64,000 bases of DNA, taken from assembly GCA_050011315.1 (NCBI GenBank), contig JBEKJI010000001.1:124001-188000 (forward strand), in the 5' to 3' direction. The notes under the pieces are model-generated. The model had not been told where the DNA came from. It saw only the letters and a list, made by a program, of their open reading frames with translations, and ran no database searches. Shown here one piece after another: positions 1-9,470 of this stretch. A program made the position numbers and the translations under genes. The number at the start of each line of letters is the position of its first letter. The first letter of the stretch is position 1. This DNA is from Fen-549 sp050011315. GTDB taxonomy: Bacteria > Actinomycetota > Thermoleophilia > Gaiellales > Gaiellaceae.

Positions 1-34
1 CGCTTCGGGCGTGCAGGCCTGGCGAGATAGGCCC

Positions 35-262
35 TTAGGCGGCGCGACGGTCCGGTACGCGATAGCCGTGATCGGCACAGAGACGACCGAGATCATCCTC
101 GGTCAGGGCGTCGCAGTAGCCCTTGCCGTAGGCGGCGCGCATGAATGCCGCCACCACTCCCAGGTTCCAATCCTGAATTTCGAGCGCCTCACGCCAGAGA
201 TCGCAGAGCCTCGTGTCGATGTCGAGCTCGAGCAGCTCGATCCTGGACGGCGCCTTGCTCAC
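35..262 (-). CDS. small conserved-looking hypothetical protein
   Basis: GTG-start frame for 75 residues. The product is soluble and acidic in its first half, with no signal peptide or membrane segment. It contains a WREALEIQDWNLG stretch and a short Cys-containing helix pair (GYCDALTEDD, GRLCADHGY). It reads away from the phosphomannomutase gene, which starts 152 bases further on. No clear ribosome binding site is visible. I do not recognise the family. Composition and the lack of low-complexity Arg/Ser runs favour a real gene over a shadow frame. Confidence 0.5.
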   Translation of the reverse strand: MSKAPSRIELLELDIDTRLCDLWREALEIQDWNLGVVAAFMRAAYGKGYCDALTEDDLGRLCADHGYRVPDRRAA

Positions 263-413
263 CGGGTCAAGCCTAGGTGTCGCATCGGACGTTGCTTTAC
301 TCGCAAGCGATCAAAAACGCTCGAGATCGGAACCCAAGGAGCCCGGTTTTCTGACACTGTCGGCACGGGCTTACGAGGCACCGCGCCCCGGTTGAGATCA
401 ATAGTCCGCTCCG

Positions 414-1784
414 ATGCCGACTCTCGATAGCATCCCGACCATGCTCGAGCCCGATGTCTTCAAGGCCTACGACGTTCGCGGGATCTACCCGACCGAGATC
501 GACGAGGAGGGCGCCTACGCGATCGGGCGGGCCTACGTCGAGGAGTTCGGCCCGAAGCTGATCGCCGTAGGGCACGACATGCGCGTCTCGGGCCCGCAGA
601 TGGTGGCGGCGCTGACCGAGGGAGCAACCGACGGAGGCGCCAACGTGATCGACATCGGGTTGATCGGCACGGAGATGCTCTACTTCGCGGTCGGCTCGCT
701 GGAGCTCGACGGCGGCATCACCTGCACCGCCTCGCACAACCCCAAGGAGTACACGGGTTTCAAGATCGTGCGCGCAGGTGCCCTCCCCGTCGGCGGCGAC
801 TCGGGACTCGTCGAGGTAAAAGACCGCGCTCTGAAGGGCTTCGGCGAGGTCGTCCGCAAGGGCAGTGTCGAGAAGAAGGACATCTGGCCCGCCTTCGTGG
901 AGCGCGTCCTCTCTTTCATCGATCCGAGCGCCGTCAAGCCGCTGCGCATCGTCGTCGACGCGGCCAACGGCATGGGCGGGCGCATGCTCGAGCCGGCGCT
1001 GGAACGGCTGCCACAGATCGAGGCCGTACGCTGCTACTTCGAGCCGGACGGCACCTTCCCCAATCACGAGCCCAACCCCCTCCTGCCCGAGAACCGCGAG
1101 TTCATCGTGGCCAAGGTGAAAGGCGAGAAGGCCGATCTCGGTATCGCCTTCGACGGCGACGCCGACCGCTGCTTTTTCGTCGACGAGACAGGCGAGTTCG
1201 TGCCCGGCGACTTCGTCACGGCGCTGTTTGCCGAGACCTTCCTGGCCAAGGAGCCGGGCGCCAAGATCATCTACGACGTGCGCGCCAGCTGGGCCGTCCC
1301 CGACACGATCGATAAGGCAGGCGGCATCGCGCTCGTCAACCGCGTTGGTCACGCCTTCATCAAGCACCGCATGCGCGAGGAGGGCGCCGTCTTCGGCGGC
1401 GAGGTCTCGGGCCACTACTACTTCCGCGACTTCTCCAAGGCCGACTCGGGGATCATCCCCTCGCTGCTGATGCTCGAGTATCTCTCCAAGCAGGGAAAGC
1501 CTCTGTCGGAAGTCCTCCGCCCCTACCGCGAGCATTACTTCATCACCGGCGAGCTCAACACCCGCGTCTCGAATGTCGCCGCCAAGCTCGCGGAGCTTGA
1601 GAAGCACTTCTCTTCCCAGGGCAAGATCACTCACCTGGACGGGCTCTCGGTCGATGCCGAGGACTGGCACTTCAACGTCCGTCCCTCGAACACCGAGCCG
1701 CTCCTCCGCCTCAATCTCGAAGCGCTTTCTCCAGATCTGATGGAGCAGAAGCGCGACGAGGTGCTCGCCGTCATTCGCAGCTGA
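414..1784 (+). CDS. manB: phosphomannomutase/phosphoglucomutase
   Basis: Alpha-D-phosphohexomutase that interconverts hexose 6- and 1-phosphates, feeding GDP-mannose or UDP-glucose synthesis in the cytoplasm. Visible family signatures are the phosphoserine loop TCTASHNP (Ser about 107), the metal loop DGDAD (247-251), the sugar-binding GEVSGH (about 329-334) and the phosphate-binding RPSNTEP near the C-terminus. Its 456 residues match the usual size. An in-frame ATG at 441 (MLEPDVFKAYDVRG) may be the true start, since the first nine residues are not family-like and neither start has a strong ribosome binding site. Substrate preference between mannose and glucose cannot be read from sequence alone. 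Confidence 0.93.
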   Translation: MPTLDSIPTMLEPDVFKAYDVRGIYPTEIDEEGAYAIGRAYVEEFGPKLIAVGHDMRVSGPQMVAALTEGATDGGANVIDIGLIGTEMLYFAVGSLELDGGITCTASHNPKEYTGFKIVRAGALPVGGDSGLVEVKDRALKGFGEVVRKGSVEKKDIWPAFVERVLSFIDPSAVKPLRIVVDAANGMGGRMLEPALERLPQIEAVRCYFEPDGTFPNHEPNPLLPENREFIVAKVKGEKADLGIAFDGDADRCFFVDETGEFVPGDFVTALFAETFLAKEPGAKIIYDVRASWAVPDTIDKAGGIALVNRVGHAFIKHRMREEGAVFGGEVSGHYYFRDFSKADSGIIPSLLMLEYLSKQGKPLSEVLRPYREHYFITGELNTRVSNVAAKLAELEKHFSSQGKITHLDGLSVDAEDWHFNVRPSNTEPLLRLNLEALSPDLMEQKRDEVLAVIRS

Positions 1785-1797
1785 TCAATTCCTAACC

Positions 1798-1858
1798 CGG
1801 TGCCGGACTTCAATCGGCGTCGGCGAGCACTCCGGCAATCCGGTGCCGGACTTCAGTC
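1798..1858. repeat. short direct repeat downstream of manB
   Basis: An 18-base unit beginning CCGGTGCCGGACTTCA occurs at about 1798 and again at about 1841, in the gap between manB and the LysE-type gene. No role is evident; it may be a local slippage duplication. Confidence 0.45.
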
Positions 1859-1957
1859 TGGCTCCGGGCTGCAATTCGGTTGACCTCAGGCGCACCTGAA
1901 ACCGAGGCGGAGCCGCCCAGAGCGCCGCGTTCCCGTGCTCGCCGCTAGGCTGCGCTG

Positions 1958-2593
1958 GTGCCTTCCCCTGTGACTCTCGCGCTCTTCTCGCTCGTAGCGC
2001 TCGCGCTGCTGGCGGTACCCGGACCGGCCGTGCTCTACATCGTCAGCCAGAGCGTCTCGCGCGGGCGGCGAGCCGGGCTCGTCTCCATGCTCGGGATCGA
2101 GACGGGCGGACTCTTTCATGTCGCCGCCGCCGCGGTTGGGCTGTCCGCGCTACTCGCCTCGTCGGCAAGCGCCTTCGCGATCGTTAAGTACGCCGGCGCG
2201 GCCTATCTGATCGCACTGGGAGCGCTGCGGCTCCTGCGCAGCTCCGAGCAGGAGCCACGCTCCGATAGCGGTACCAGAGACATCCGTCCGCTCTACCTTC
2301 AGGGTATCGCCGTCAACGTGCTCAATCCCAAGACGGCGCTCTTCTTCCTCGCCTTCCTACCCCAGTTCGTGCGCCCGGGTCACGGCCCGGCGACACTGCA
2401 GATCGTCGTTCTGGGACTGTTCTTCCTCGTGCTGGCGACGCTCAGCGACGGCCTCTACGCCCTGCTCGCAAGTGGAGCCGGGGCCAGGCTCAGGCGCAGC
2501 GGGCGTGCGCGGTCGCTATCGCGCTACGGATCGGGCGGTGTACTTGTCGGGCTTGGGGTGGCAGCGGCTCTGGCCGGAGACGGGCGCAAGTAG
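1958..2593 (+). CDS. LysE/RhtB-family amino-acid exporter
   Basis: Inner-membrane exporter of the LysE/RhtB family, 211 residues, the usual length. It has the N-terminal family motif PGPAVLYIVSQS followed by the short Arg-rich loop, a second motif NPKTALFFLAFLPQF at about residue 125, and five to six hydrophobic segments. The start is GTG. It is a single gene pointing at the convergent rel gene, only five bases away. Family members export basic amino acids, threonine/homoserine or related metabolites; the substrate here is unknown. Confidence 0.85.
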   Translation: MPSPVTLALFSLVALALLAVPGPAVLYIVSQSVSRGRRAGLVSMLGIETGGLFHVAAAAVGLSALLASSASAFAIVKYAGAAYLIALGALRLLRSSEQEPRSDSGTRDIRPLYLQGIAVNVLNPKTALFFLAFLPQFVRPGHGPATLQIVVLGLFFLVLATLSDGLYALLASGAGARLRRSGRARSLSRYGSGGVLVGLGVAAALAGDGRK

Positions 2594-2598
2594 TCCGC

Positions 2599-4821
2599 TT
2601 AGGACGACGGCGTGACGCGGTAGACGTCGAAGACCGCGTCCACATTGCGAAGCGCGTTCAAGAGCGTCTTCAGCGCCTTCACGTCGCCGAGCTCGGCCGT
2701 GTACCAGTTCTTGGCCAGCTGATCCTCGACCACGCCGCCGTAGGAGACGATATTGGCCCCATGCTCGGCGAAGGTGCGGGCGACATCCTCGAGCAGACGC
2801 GGCCGGTCCCAGGCCGAGACGGCGATCTGGACGCAGAAGCTGTGCGCCGTGCTGCCATCCCAATCCACCCGCGTGAAGCGCTCGGGGTTGCGCCGGAGCG
2901 CCTTCACGTTCGGGCAGTCGTCGCGGTGGATCGTGATGCCCTTGCCCATCGAGATGTAGCCGACGATCTTGTCGCCCGGTACGGGGTTGCAGCATTTGGC
3001 CAGACGAAGAAGCACGCTGGTGTCGTCGACTCCCTGGACGCGGATGCCCAGGTTGTCGGAGGCAATCGCCCGCCTGGTGCGCGGCTTTCGCGACGGTAGC
3101 GTCTGCTCGGGCACCGCCTGGTCGGTCTTCAGCCGCTGGAGGAGCTTGTTGACCACCTGGCTCGCGGGCACCTTGCCCGAGCCGAGCGCCAGGTAGAAGT
3201 CGTCCGCCTTCTTGAAGCCCATCTCGCGGATTACCTGAGCCAGCATCGAGGAGCCGGCCAGCTTGCGGTAGGGGAGGCTCTGCGCCTTCAGCGCCTGCTC
3301 GAGCGAGTCGCGGCCCTTCTGCTCGGTCTCGCCGCGCGTCTGCGAGCTGAGCCAGTGGCGGATCTTGTTACGCGCGCGCGAGGAGACGGCCAGCGAGAGC
3401 CAGTCGCGTGAGGGGCCGCGCGGCGAGCGCGAGGTCAGGATCTCGACGAAGTCGCCGTTCGAGAGCCGGGAGTGCAGGGGCACGATGCGCCCATTCACCT
3501 TGGCGCCTACGGTACGGTGACCGATGTCGGTGTGGACGGCGTAGGCGAAGTCGATCGGCGTCGAGCCGGCCGGGAGCGTCTTGACCTCGCCCTTGGGCGT
3601 GAAGACGAAGACCTCGTCTTCGAACAGATCGCTGCGGAAGGTACGCATGAACTCCCCGGTATCGGCTCCTTCGGGGATCGCATGGGTATCGACCAGCTGC
3701 TTGACCCAGGCCAGCCACTCCTCTTCCTGCGCCTTGGCGGCGCGCAGGCGTTTGTAGAGCCAGTGCGCGGCGATTCCGAGCTCGGCCTCCTCGTGCATCT
3801 CGCGCGTCCTGACCTGGATCTCGAGCGGCCTGCCTTCGGGCCCGATCACCGTCGTGTGCAACGAGCGGTAGCGGTTCGCCTTGGGCATGGCGACGTAGTC
3901 CTTGAAGCGCCCGGGCATCGGCTTCCAGAGCGAGTGGATGAGACCGAGCGCCCCGTAGCAGTCGCGGGTGCCTTCCTCGCCCTTGCGCTCGACGATCACA
4001 CGCATCGCCGTCAGGTCGTAGATCTCGTTGAACTCCTTGCCCTTGCGGGCCATCTTGTCGTAGATCGAGTAGAAGTGCTTGGCCCGCCCGGAGATGTCCG
4101 AGGGAATGTCGAGCTTGTCGAGCTCGGCCTTGAGCAGGGCGGCCGCCTCGCGCACGTGCGCCTCACGGTCGGAGCGCTGCTCGTTCACGATCGTCTTGAT
4201 CTCCGAGTACTTGCGGGGATGCAAGACCTGGAAGGCGAGATCCTCGAGCTCCCACTTGAGCGTGTGGATACCGAGGCGATGAGCCAGAGGTGCGTAGACC
4301 TCGAGCGTCTCGCGCGCCTTTTGCACCTGCTTCTGCTTGCCCAGGTACTCGATCGTGCGCATGTTGTGCAGGCGATCGGCGAGCTTGATCAGGATCACCC
4401 GCATGTCGGTCGCCATCGCCACGACCATCTTGCGGTAGTTCTCCGCCTGCGCTTGCTCACGGCTCTGGAACTGGATCCGGGTCAGCTTGGTGACACCTTC
4501 GACCAGGCGTGCGATCTCCTCACCGAACTCCTCTCTGAGCTCGGCAACCGAGACGCCGGTGTCCTCGACGACGTCGTGCAGAAGCGCAGCCGCGACCGTC
4601 TGCTCGTCGAGTCGGAGCTCGGCGCAGATCTTGGCGACGCCGAAGGGATGGTTGATGAACTCCTCGCCCGAACGGCGCTGCTGACCGTCGTGTGCCTTGG
4701 CGGAGAACTCGAAGGCGCGGACAATCAGATCCCGGTCGACGTCCGGGTTGTAGGCGGCCACCTCGGCGAGCAACTCCTCGACGAGATGCTCATGCCGCTG
4801 GAGCGCATCGAGGACAGTCAT
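2599..4821 (-). CDS. rel: bifunctional (p)ppGpp synthetase/hydrolase
   Basis: Long RelA/SpoT homologue controlling the stringent response. Domains in order: HD hydrolase (HDVVEDT near residue 83, RLHNMRT), synthetase (YDLTAMRVIV, RFKDYVAMPK, SLHTTV, EIQVRT), TGS (FTPKGEVKTLPAGSTPIDFAYAVH), zinc-finger/CC region (LAKCCNPVPGD) and a C-terminal ACT domain. Intact HD residues plus the RFKD signature point to a bifunctional Rel. The start at 4821 (MTVLDALQRHEHLVEELL) is chosen because the 60 residues upstream to a GTG at 5001 have no family similarity. That gives 740 residues, typical for Rel. A purine-rich AGAAGAG sits right against this ATG, so the start is not certain. Confidence 0.95.
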   Translation of the reverse strand: MTVLDALQRHEHLVEELLAEVAAYNPDVDRDLIVRAFEFSAKAHDGQQRRSGEEFINHPFGVAKICAELRLDEQTVAAALLHDVVEDTGVSVAELREEFGEEIARLVEGVTKLTRIQFQSREQAQAENYRKMVVAMATDMRVILIKLADRLHNMRTIEYLGKQKQVQKARETLEVYAPLAHRLGIHTLKWELEDLAFQVLHPRKYSEIKTIVNEQRSDREAHVREAAALLKAELDKLDIPSDISGRAKHFYSIYDKMARKGKEFNEIYDLTAMRVIVERKGEEGTRDCYGALGLIHSLWKPMPGRFKDYVAMPKANRYRSLHTTVIGPEGRPLEIQVRTREMHEEAELGIAAHWLYKRLRAAKAQEEEWLAWVKQLVDTHAIPEGADTGEFMRTFRSDLFEDEVFVFTPKGEVKTLPAGSTPIDFAYAVHTDIGHRTVGAKVNGRIVPLHSRLSNGDFVEILTSRSPRGPSRDWLSLAVSSRARNKIRHWLSSQTRGETEQKGRDSLEQALKAQSLPYRKLAGSSMLAQVIREMGFKKADDFYLALGSGKVPASQVVNKLLQRLKTDQAVPEQTLPSRKPRTRRAIASDNLGIRVQGVDDTSVLLRLAKCCNPVPGDKIVGYISMGKGITIHRDDCPNVKALRRNPERFTRVDWDGSTAHSFCVQIAVSAWDRPRLLEDVARTFAEHGANIVSYGGVVEDQLAKNWYTAELGDVKALKTLLNALRNVDAVFDVYRVTPSS

Positions 4822-5236
4822 CTCTTCTAAGTGTATTGTCGGCGCAAGCGCTTGCACCTGTAGGTGATCGCGGAAGCAACGTAGCTCGCGCTCCCGAGGA
4901 AGGAAGTCGCGAGTTGCGTCGAACGGGGGATCGATCAACTCCGCAGATCGCCGATTCAGGTAATGAACATGCTCAGCGGATGGAACAGATCGAGGCGACA
5001 CTCCAGGCGCAAGGTTATGGCGCTGGCTCGTCTCCTCTTCTTCGAGATCAGCGCCTCGCGTCCGGAACGCAGCGAGTTCTTAGGCCGCTAACGGCAAGAA
5101 CCGGCGCCGCCGATCGGCTGATAGCTCCTGGTTACGAAGGGGTCGTCTGTGCCGACATGGGAAACGTTCGTGACCAACACGCGCGGACCGTTCGAATTAG
5201 GATAGATCGGACCGAGCCGCGGTAAGATCGCGCCTC
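4822..5236. other. intergenic region upstream of rel and the GNAT gene
   Basis: Divergent gap of about 415 bases. It could hold the promoters of both flanking genes, for example around the AT-richer stretch 5188-5206 before the acetyltransferase. An in-frame GTG extension of rel reaches 5001 but is not Rel-like. I see no RNA gene or convincing conserved element. Confidence 0.4.
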
Positions 5237-5731
5237 ATGAGCATCGCCGTCCGAGCGCTTCGAGAGGACGACCGCCCCTGGGCGATCGAGCTGGTGCGCG
5301 AGCGCTGGGGCAGCGAGGTGGTCGTGACCCGCGGAAAGGCGCGAGATGCGACCTTACTCGAGGGTTTCGTGGCCGAGGCGGACGGCGAGCCGGTGGGCGT
5401 GGCGACCTACGAAACGCGCGGCGCCGAGTGCGAGCTGGTCACGCTCGATAGCGTCCGCGAAGGGACCGGCGTCGGCTCGGCTCTACTCGCCGCAGTGGCG
5501 AACGCCGCCTGGAAGCAGGGTTGCCGCAAGCTCTCGGTCGTGACCACGAACGACAACGTTCGCGCGCTCGGCTTCTACCAGCGCCGCGGCTTCGTTCTCG
5601 TCGCTCTGCGAACACGCGCGGTGGAGAAGTCGCGCCGGCTCAAGCCCGAGATCCCCGAGCTCGGCTTCTTCGATATCCCCATCCGCGACGAGCTCGAGCT
5701 GGTGTTGCGGCTCACGGGCCCAGACTCCTAG
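5237..5731 (+). CDS. GNAT-family N-acetyltransferase
   Basis: 164 residues with the GNAT fold. The acetyl-CoA pyrophosphate loop is seen in REGTGVGSALL (about 75-85), and the late motif NVRALGFYQRRGF marks beta-5/alpha-4. The N-terminus (IAVRALREDDRPWAIELV) is the usual first strand and helix. It is cytoplasmic and the acceptor substrate is unknown. It is monocistronic and read in the same direction as the following GH5-like gene. Confidence 0.85.
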   Translation: MSIAVRALREDDRPWAIELVRERWGSEVVVTRGKARDATLLEGFVAEADGEPVGVATYETRGAECELVTLDSVREGTGVGSALLAAVANAAWKQGCRKLSVVTTNDNVRALGFYQRRGFVLVALRTRAVEKSRRLKPEIPELGFFDIPIRDELELVLRLTGPDS

Positions 5732-5792
5732 CCGGCTTTAGGCGGCTTTTAGATCCCCGAACTAGCCTCAATGAAGCCTGAGGGCGAGGCCG

Positions 5793-7112
5793 GTGAACAA
5801 AGAGCGAGTCACATCCTTCTTGCTGGTCGGTGTCGCAGCGGCGCTGATTGCGATTGCCGCGCTTCTCTACGTGAACTCGGTCAACTCGAGCAGCACGGAG
5901 ACTCGTACCGGCAAAGAACTCGCCTCCACGGCGTTCGTCACCGTGCGTGACGGCGAGTTCGTGCTCGCCGGCCGTCCCTACCACTTCGCGGGCGCCAACT
6001 TCTGGCAGGGGATGAACATGGGCGCTCGCGGTCGTAGCGGCGACCGGACCCGGCTCGTCGCGGAGCTGAGACGCATGCGGCGCCTCGGGATCACGAACCT
6101 GCGCGTCATGGCCTCTTCCGAAGGGCCAAACAGCGAGCCGTACCGAGTCACGCCCGCTCTGATGACGGCACCGGGCAAATACGACGAGCGGATTCTCGAC
6201 GGGCTCGACTTCCTGCTCGCGAAGATGCGCAAAAACGGGATGCGAGCCGTGCTCGTGCTCAACAACTTCTGGCAGTGGTCGGGTGGAATGGCCCAGTACG
6301 TCTCGTGGCACGAGGGCAGCCGCATCCCCTACCCGAACGACACGGGCGACTGGAACGCTTTCGTCGCCTACTCCGCCCGCTTCTACACCTGTGCGCAGTG
6401 CCAGCGCTGGTACCGGAGCTACATCCGCATGCTCGTCGAGCATCTCAATCCCTACACCCACCGGAAGTATCGAAACGACCCAACGATCTTCTCCTGGGAG
6501 CTCGCGAACGAGCCCCGCCACTACCCCGACGAGTGGATCGACGGTACGGCCGCCTACATCAAATCGCTCGATCCCAACCACATCGTCACGACCGGCTCCG
6601 AAGGCGCCCCGCCCGGTGAAGGCGACGACTTCGTGAAGACGCACGACGGCCGCCACGTCGACTACGCGACGATTCACATCTGGCCGCAGAACTGGGGTTT
6701 TTTCGATCCCGCCGACACGAGCTCATACGAAAGCGCCGAGGCGATGGCACTTGGCTACCTCTCCGACCGTGAGAGCGCTACTGCGAAACTGGGCAAGCCG
6801 CTAGTGCTCGAGGAGTTCGGTCTGGCCCGCGACTGGCAGCCGCTGCACGACATCTACGACCCGAAGTCGGGAACGAGCTACCGGAACAGGTTCTACGAGG
6901 CCGTGTACCGGGAGGTCGAGAGGTCGGCCTCCTCGGGCGGAGCCGCGGCCGGCGACAACTTCTGGGCCTGGGCCGGACGGGCGAGACCTGGTAGCCGCTG
7001 GATCGGAGATCCACCGCACGAGACGGCGGGCTGGTACTCCGTTTACGACAGCGATCGCTCTACTCTGGCGATCGTCTCAGCACACGCCCGGAAGATGGCG
7101 GCCGTCCGTTAG
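5793..7112 (+). CDS. exported GH5-type endo-beta-mannanase-like glycosidase
   Basis: 439 residues beginning at GTG. One hydrophobic N-terminal segment (about 9-27) acts as signal anchor or signal peptide, followed by a Ser/Thr-rich linker and a TIM-barrel glycoside hydrolase. The acid/base Glu lies in WELANEP and the nucleophile Glu in LEEFGLA, which together are typical of GH5 mannan endo-1,4-beta-mannosidases. Aromatic substrate-cleft residues are plentiful (NNFWQWSGG, HIWPQNWG). It probably acts outside the cell on mannans or glucomannans. It ends six bases before the convergent recJ stop. Confidence 0.85.
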   Translation: MNKERVTSFLLVGVAAALIAIAALLYVNSVNSSSTETRTGKELASTAFVTVRDGEFVLAGRPYHFAGANFWQGMNMGARGRSGDRTRLVAELRRMRRLGITNLRVMASSEGPNSEPYRVTPALMTAPGKYDERILDGLDFLLAKMRKNGMRAVLVLNNFWQWSGGMAQYVSWHEGSRIPYPNDTGDWNAFVAYSARFYTCAQCQRWYRSYIRMLVEHLNPYTHRKYRNDPTIFSWELANEPRHYPDEWIDGTAAYIKSLDPNHIVTTGSEGAPPGEGDDFVKTHDGRHVDYATIHIWPQNWGFFDPADTSSYESAEAMALGYLSDRESATAKLGKPLVLEEFGLARDWQPLHDIYDPKSGTSYRNRFYEAVYREVERSASSGGAAAGDNFWAWAGRARPGSRWIGDPPHETAGWYSVYDSDRSTLAIVSAHARKMAAVR

Positions 7113-7118
7113 CGAGCG

Positions 7119-9002
7119 CTACGCGGCGGCGGCGACCGGTTCATCCTCGAAGAGAAGCGCCCGGAAAGTCGCCGACTCAAGCAGGCTGCGCCGACCAGCG
7201 CCTTCGCCAAGCAGGCCCGCCTCGGCGAAGATCTCCCGCGTCTGCTCGTCCCAGGCCCCGTCGCCTGCTTTCCAGCGGGCTACCAGCTCGGCCCGCAAGC
7301 TCTCGTAACGCGGCGCCTCGTCGAAGATGCGCCTGACCTGGAGCTGGGGAGTGACGGTGCCGTTCCAGCGGTTCTCCTCCAACCGAAACGCGATCTCGTA
7401 ACGACCGAGACGCCGGTAGCGATCGAGCTGCGACCCCAGACCGAACGCGATCGCGCCGCCGGCTTCGGCGCCGTCCATGCGCACGCGGAAGCGCAGGTGC
7501 TTGCCCTCGCCGCAGGTGGAGAGATCGACCAGCTCACAACCGGGCGCGAGCAGCACCACGCCGGGGTTCCCGAGTCCGAATGGAGCCAGGCGCTCCAGCT
7601 CGCGGCAGAGATCGAGCGTCAGCTTCGTCTGTGGGGGCACGATCGCATCGACCGTCGTGACCGGCCTCAGATCAGCGTCCGACAGCAATGCGTCGGCGTG
7701 GGCGGTGAAGGTCTCGACGAACTGTTCGAGGCGCTCGGGCCGGATCGAGAAACCGGCCGCAGCCCGGTGGCCACCGAAGCGCTCGAGCAGCTCGGCGCAG
7801 ACGACGATGCCGCCGTGCAGGTCGAAGGCCGGGATCGAGCGGCCCGATCCCCTCCAGTCTCCGCCGGTGCCGGCGACGAGTACGACCGGACGCGAGAAGC
7901 GTTCGACCAGGCGCGAGGCGACGATCCCGATCACCCCTTCGTGCCAGTCCTCGCTCGCGAGCACGTAGGCGCGGCGACGGCGCTTCTCCTCAGGCCAGGA
8001 CTCGACCTCTGACACCGCCTCGCGCAGGATCCGGTCCTCGACCGCCTGGCGCTCGCGGTTCAGCTCCTCGAGCTTCTCGGCCCGCCGGGCCGCCTCACCG
8101 TCATCTTCGCCCAGTAACAGCTCCAGCGCCAGCCCCGGGTTGCCGAGCCGGCCGGCCGCGTTGATTCGCGGCGCCAGGCGAAAGGCGATCTGACCGGTGT
8201 CGACCGTCGCCGGATCGACGCCGGCCGTACGCATGAGCGCGCGCAACCCGGGTCTGCGTGTTCGTCCGAGTGCGCGCAATCCCGCGGTAACGAGCCAGCG
8301 ATTCTCGTCGAGGAGCGGGACGACGTCGGCGACCGTGGCCAGGCAGACGAGGTCGAGCTGGCTGCGCAGGAACTCCGAGTCGGCGCCCAGCAGCACCTCG
8401 CCGAGCTTGTAGACGACTCCCGTTCCACACAGTCCGGTAAAGGGATAGTCAGATGGGCGCGGCGCCACGATCGGGCAGTCGGGGAGACGCTCTCCCGGCC
8501 GGTGATGGTCGGTGACGATCACTTCCAGCCCGAGCGCCTTGGCCTGGGCCACCTCCTCGACGGCGGTGATTCCGCAGTCGACGGTGAGCACAAGCGAACA
8601 GCCGTCCGCCGCCAGCCGCTCGAGCATGCCGGGATTGAGCCCGTAACCTTCATCGAAGCGACTCGGCAGGGCCCAGCTCACCTCGGCGCCGAGCTCCCTG
8701 AGCACGTTCACCGCGAGCACCGTCGCCGCGATTCCGTCGACGTCATAGTCGCCGTGCACGCAGATCTTCTCGCCGGCCGCCACGCCAGAGCGGATCCGCT
8801 CGACCGCTCCCGTCATGTCACCGAGCGTAAACGGATCGTGCCCCGGCGCCTCGGCTGCCAGAAAGGCGCGCGCCCGCTCGGGATCGGTGAGACCGCGACG
8901 GACGAGCACCGAAGCGGTGAGCTCGCTCAGCTCGAGCTCGCTTGCGAGCATCTGCACCTTGTGCGGATCGATAGCTTCGATCGTCCAGCTTCCCTTTTGC
9001 AT
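7119..9002 (-). CDS. recJ: single-stranded-DNA-specific exonuclease RecJ
   Basis: 5'-3' ssDNA exonuclease of recombination and mismatch repair. DHH-superfamily motifs are present: HGDYDVDG (85-90), VTVDCG, VTDHH (165-167), the APRINAAGR segment and DHHA1 signature GGHRAAAGF near residue 400. A C-terminal OB-like region follows. At 627 residues it is somewhat longer than E. coli RecJ, as is usual in actinobacteria. It is transcribed toward rel, an arrangement often seen near ruvCAB in this lineage. Confidence 0.95.
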   Translation of the reverse strand: MQKGSWTIEAIDPHKVQMLASELELSELTASVLVRRGLTDPERARAFLAAEAPGHDPFTLGDMTGAVERIRSGVAAGEKICVHGDYDVDGIAATVLAVNVLRELGAEVSWALPSRFDEGYGLNPGMLERLAADGCSLVLTVDCGITAVEEVAQAKALGLEVIVTDHHRPGERLPDCPIVAPRPSDYPFTGLCGTGVVYKLGEVLLGADSEFLRSQLDLVCLATVADVVPLLDENRWLVTAGLRALGRTRRPGLRALMRTAGVDPATVDTGQIAFRLAPRINAAGRLGNPGLALELLLGEDDGEAARRAEKLEELNRERQAVEDRILREAVSEVESWPEEKRRRRAYVLASEDWHEGVIGIVASRLVERFSRPVVLVAGTGGDWRGSGRSIPAFDLHGGIVVCAELLERFGGHRAAAGFSIRPERLEQFVETFTAHADALLSDADLRPVTTVDAIVPPQTKLTLDLCRELERLAPFGLGNPGVVLLAPGCELVDLSTCGEGKHLRFRVRMDGAEAGGAIAFGLGSQLDRYRRLGRYEIAFRLEENRWNGTVTPQLQVRRIFDEAPRYESLRAELVARWKAGDGAWDEQTREIFAEAGLLGEGAGRRSLLESATFRALLFEDEPVAAAA

Positions 9003-9470
9003 GGGAAGAGAACGTTATGCCTAATGCCGGACGGAGCCCGCCCGGCCGCGGGCTCCGTTCGACTTGTCGCCGCCGCTAGGGCGTATCTGGGTAAGTCACG
9101 CTTCGGTCGTAACGAGAATCGCCGGCGGAAACGCCGAAGCGGAAGGTGTCGTCGGCCGTATTCGACGGCCGGCGCGTAGCTGTTGCCACGCCGCACAGCA
9201 AAGCGAGCGTAGGCGCGCTCACGAGGCTTCCGACTGCTTCACCGATAAGGAGTCGCTTCTCATTCATCCTTTATCCCTTTACCGATTCGTCGTCGCCTCG
9301 AGTGGACGCCTGGCCGCATCAGCGCCGGCCGCCACCTGTCATTCCGATAGACCCTAGGCCGCGCCGATAAAGAACCGCTAAAGGACGGTAGCGGTGTCTA
9401 GCCCGATCTCAAGTGCCCGCTTCTCCACCCCGATAGGAGCGGGGAGAACCCGCGCTCCGGAAACTCCCTC
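9003..9470. other. intergenic region between recJ and the J-domain gene
   Basis: About 468 bases between divergent genes. It carries a pyrimidine-rich, AT-richer patch near 9255-9290 but no supported ORF, RNA gene or terminator-like hairpin. A promoter for each side is likely but cannot be placed. Confidence 0.4.

Noticed and set aside
297..1670. 457-codon minus-strand frame opposite manB
   Set aside because: Mirror frame of a clear phosphohexomutase; composition is the typical Val/Leu/Asp/Arg shadow of high-GC genes and no domain is visible.
3472..4830. 452-codon plus-strand frame opposite rel
   Set aside because: Antisense shadow of the Rel coding sequence with no recognisable motif.
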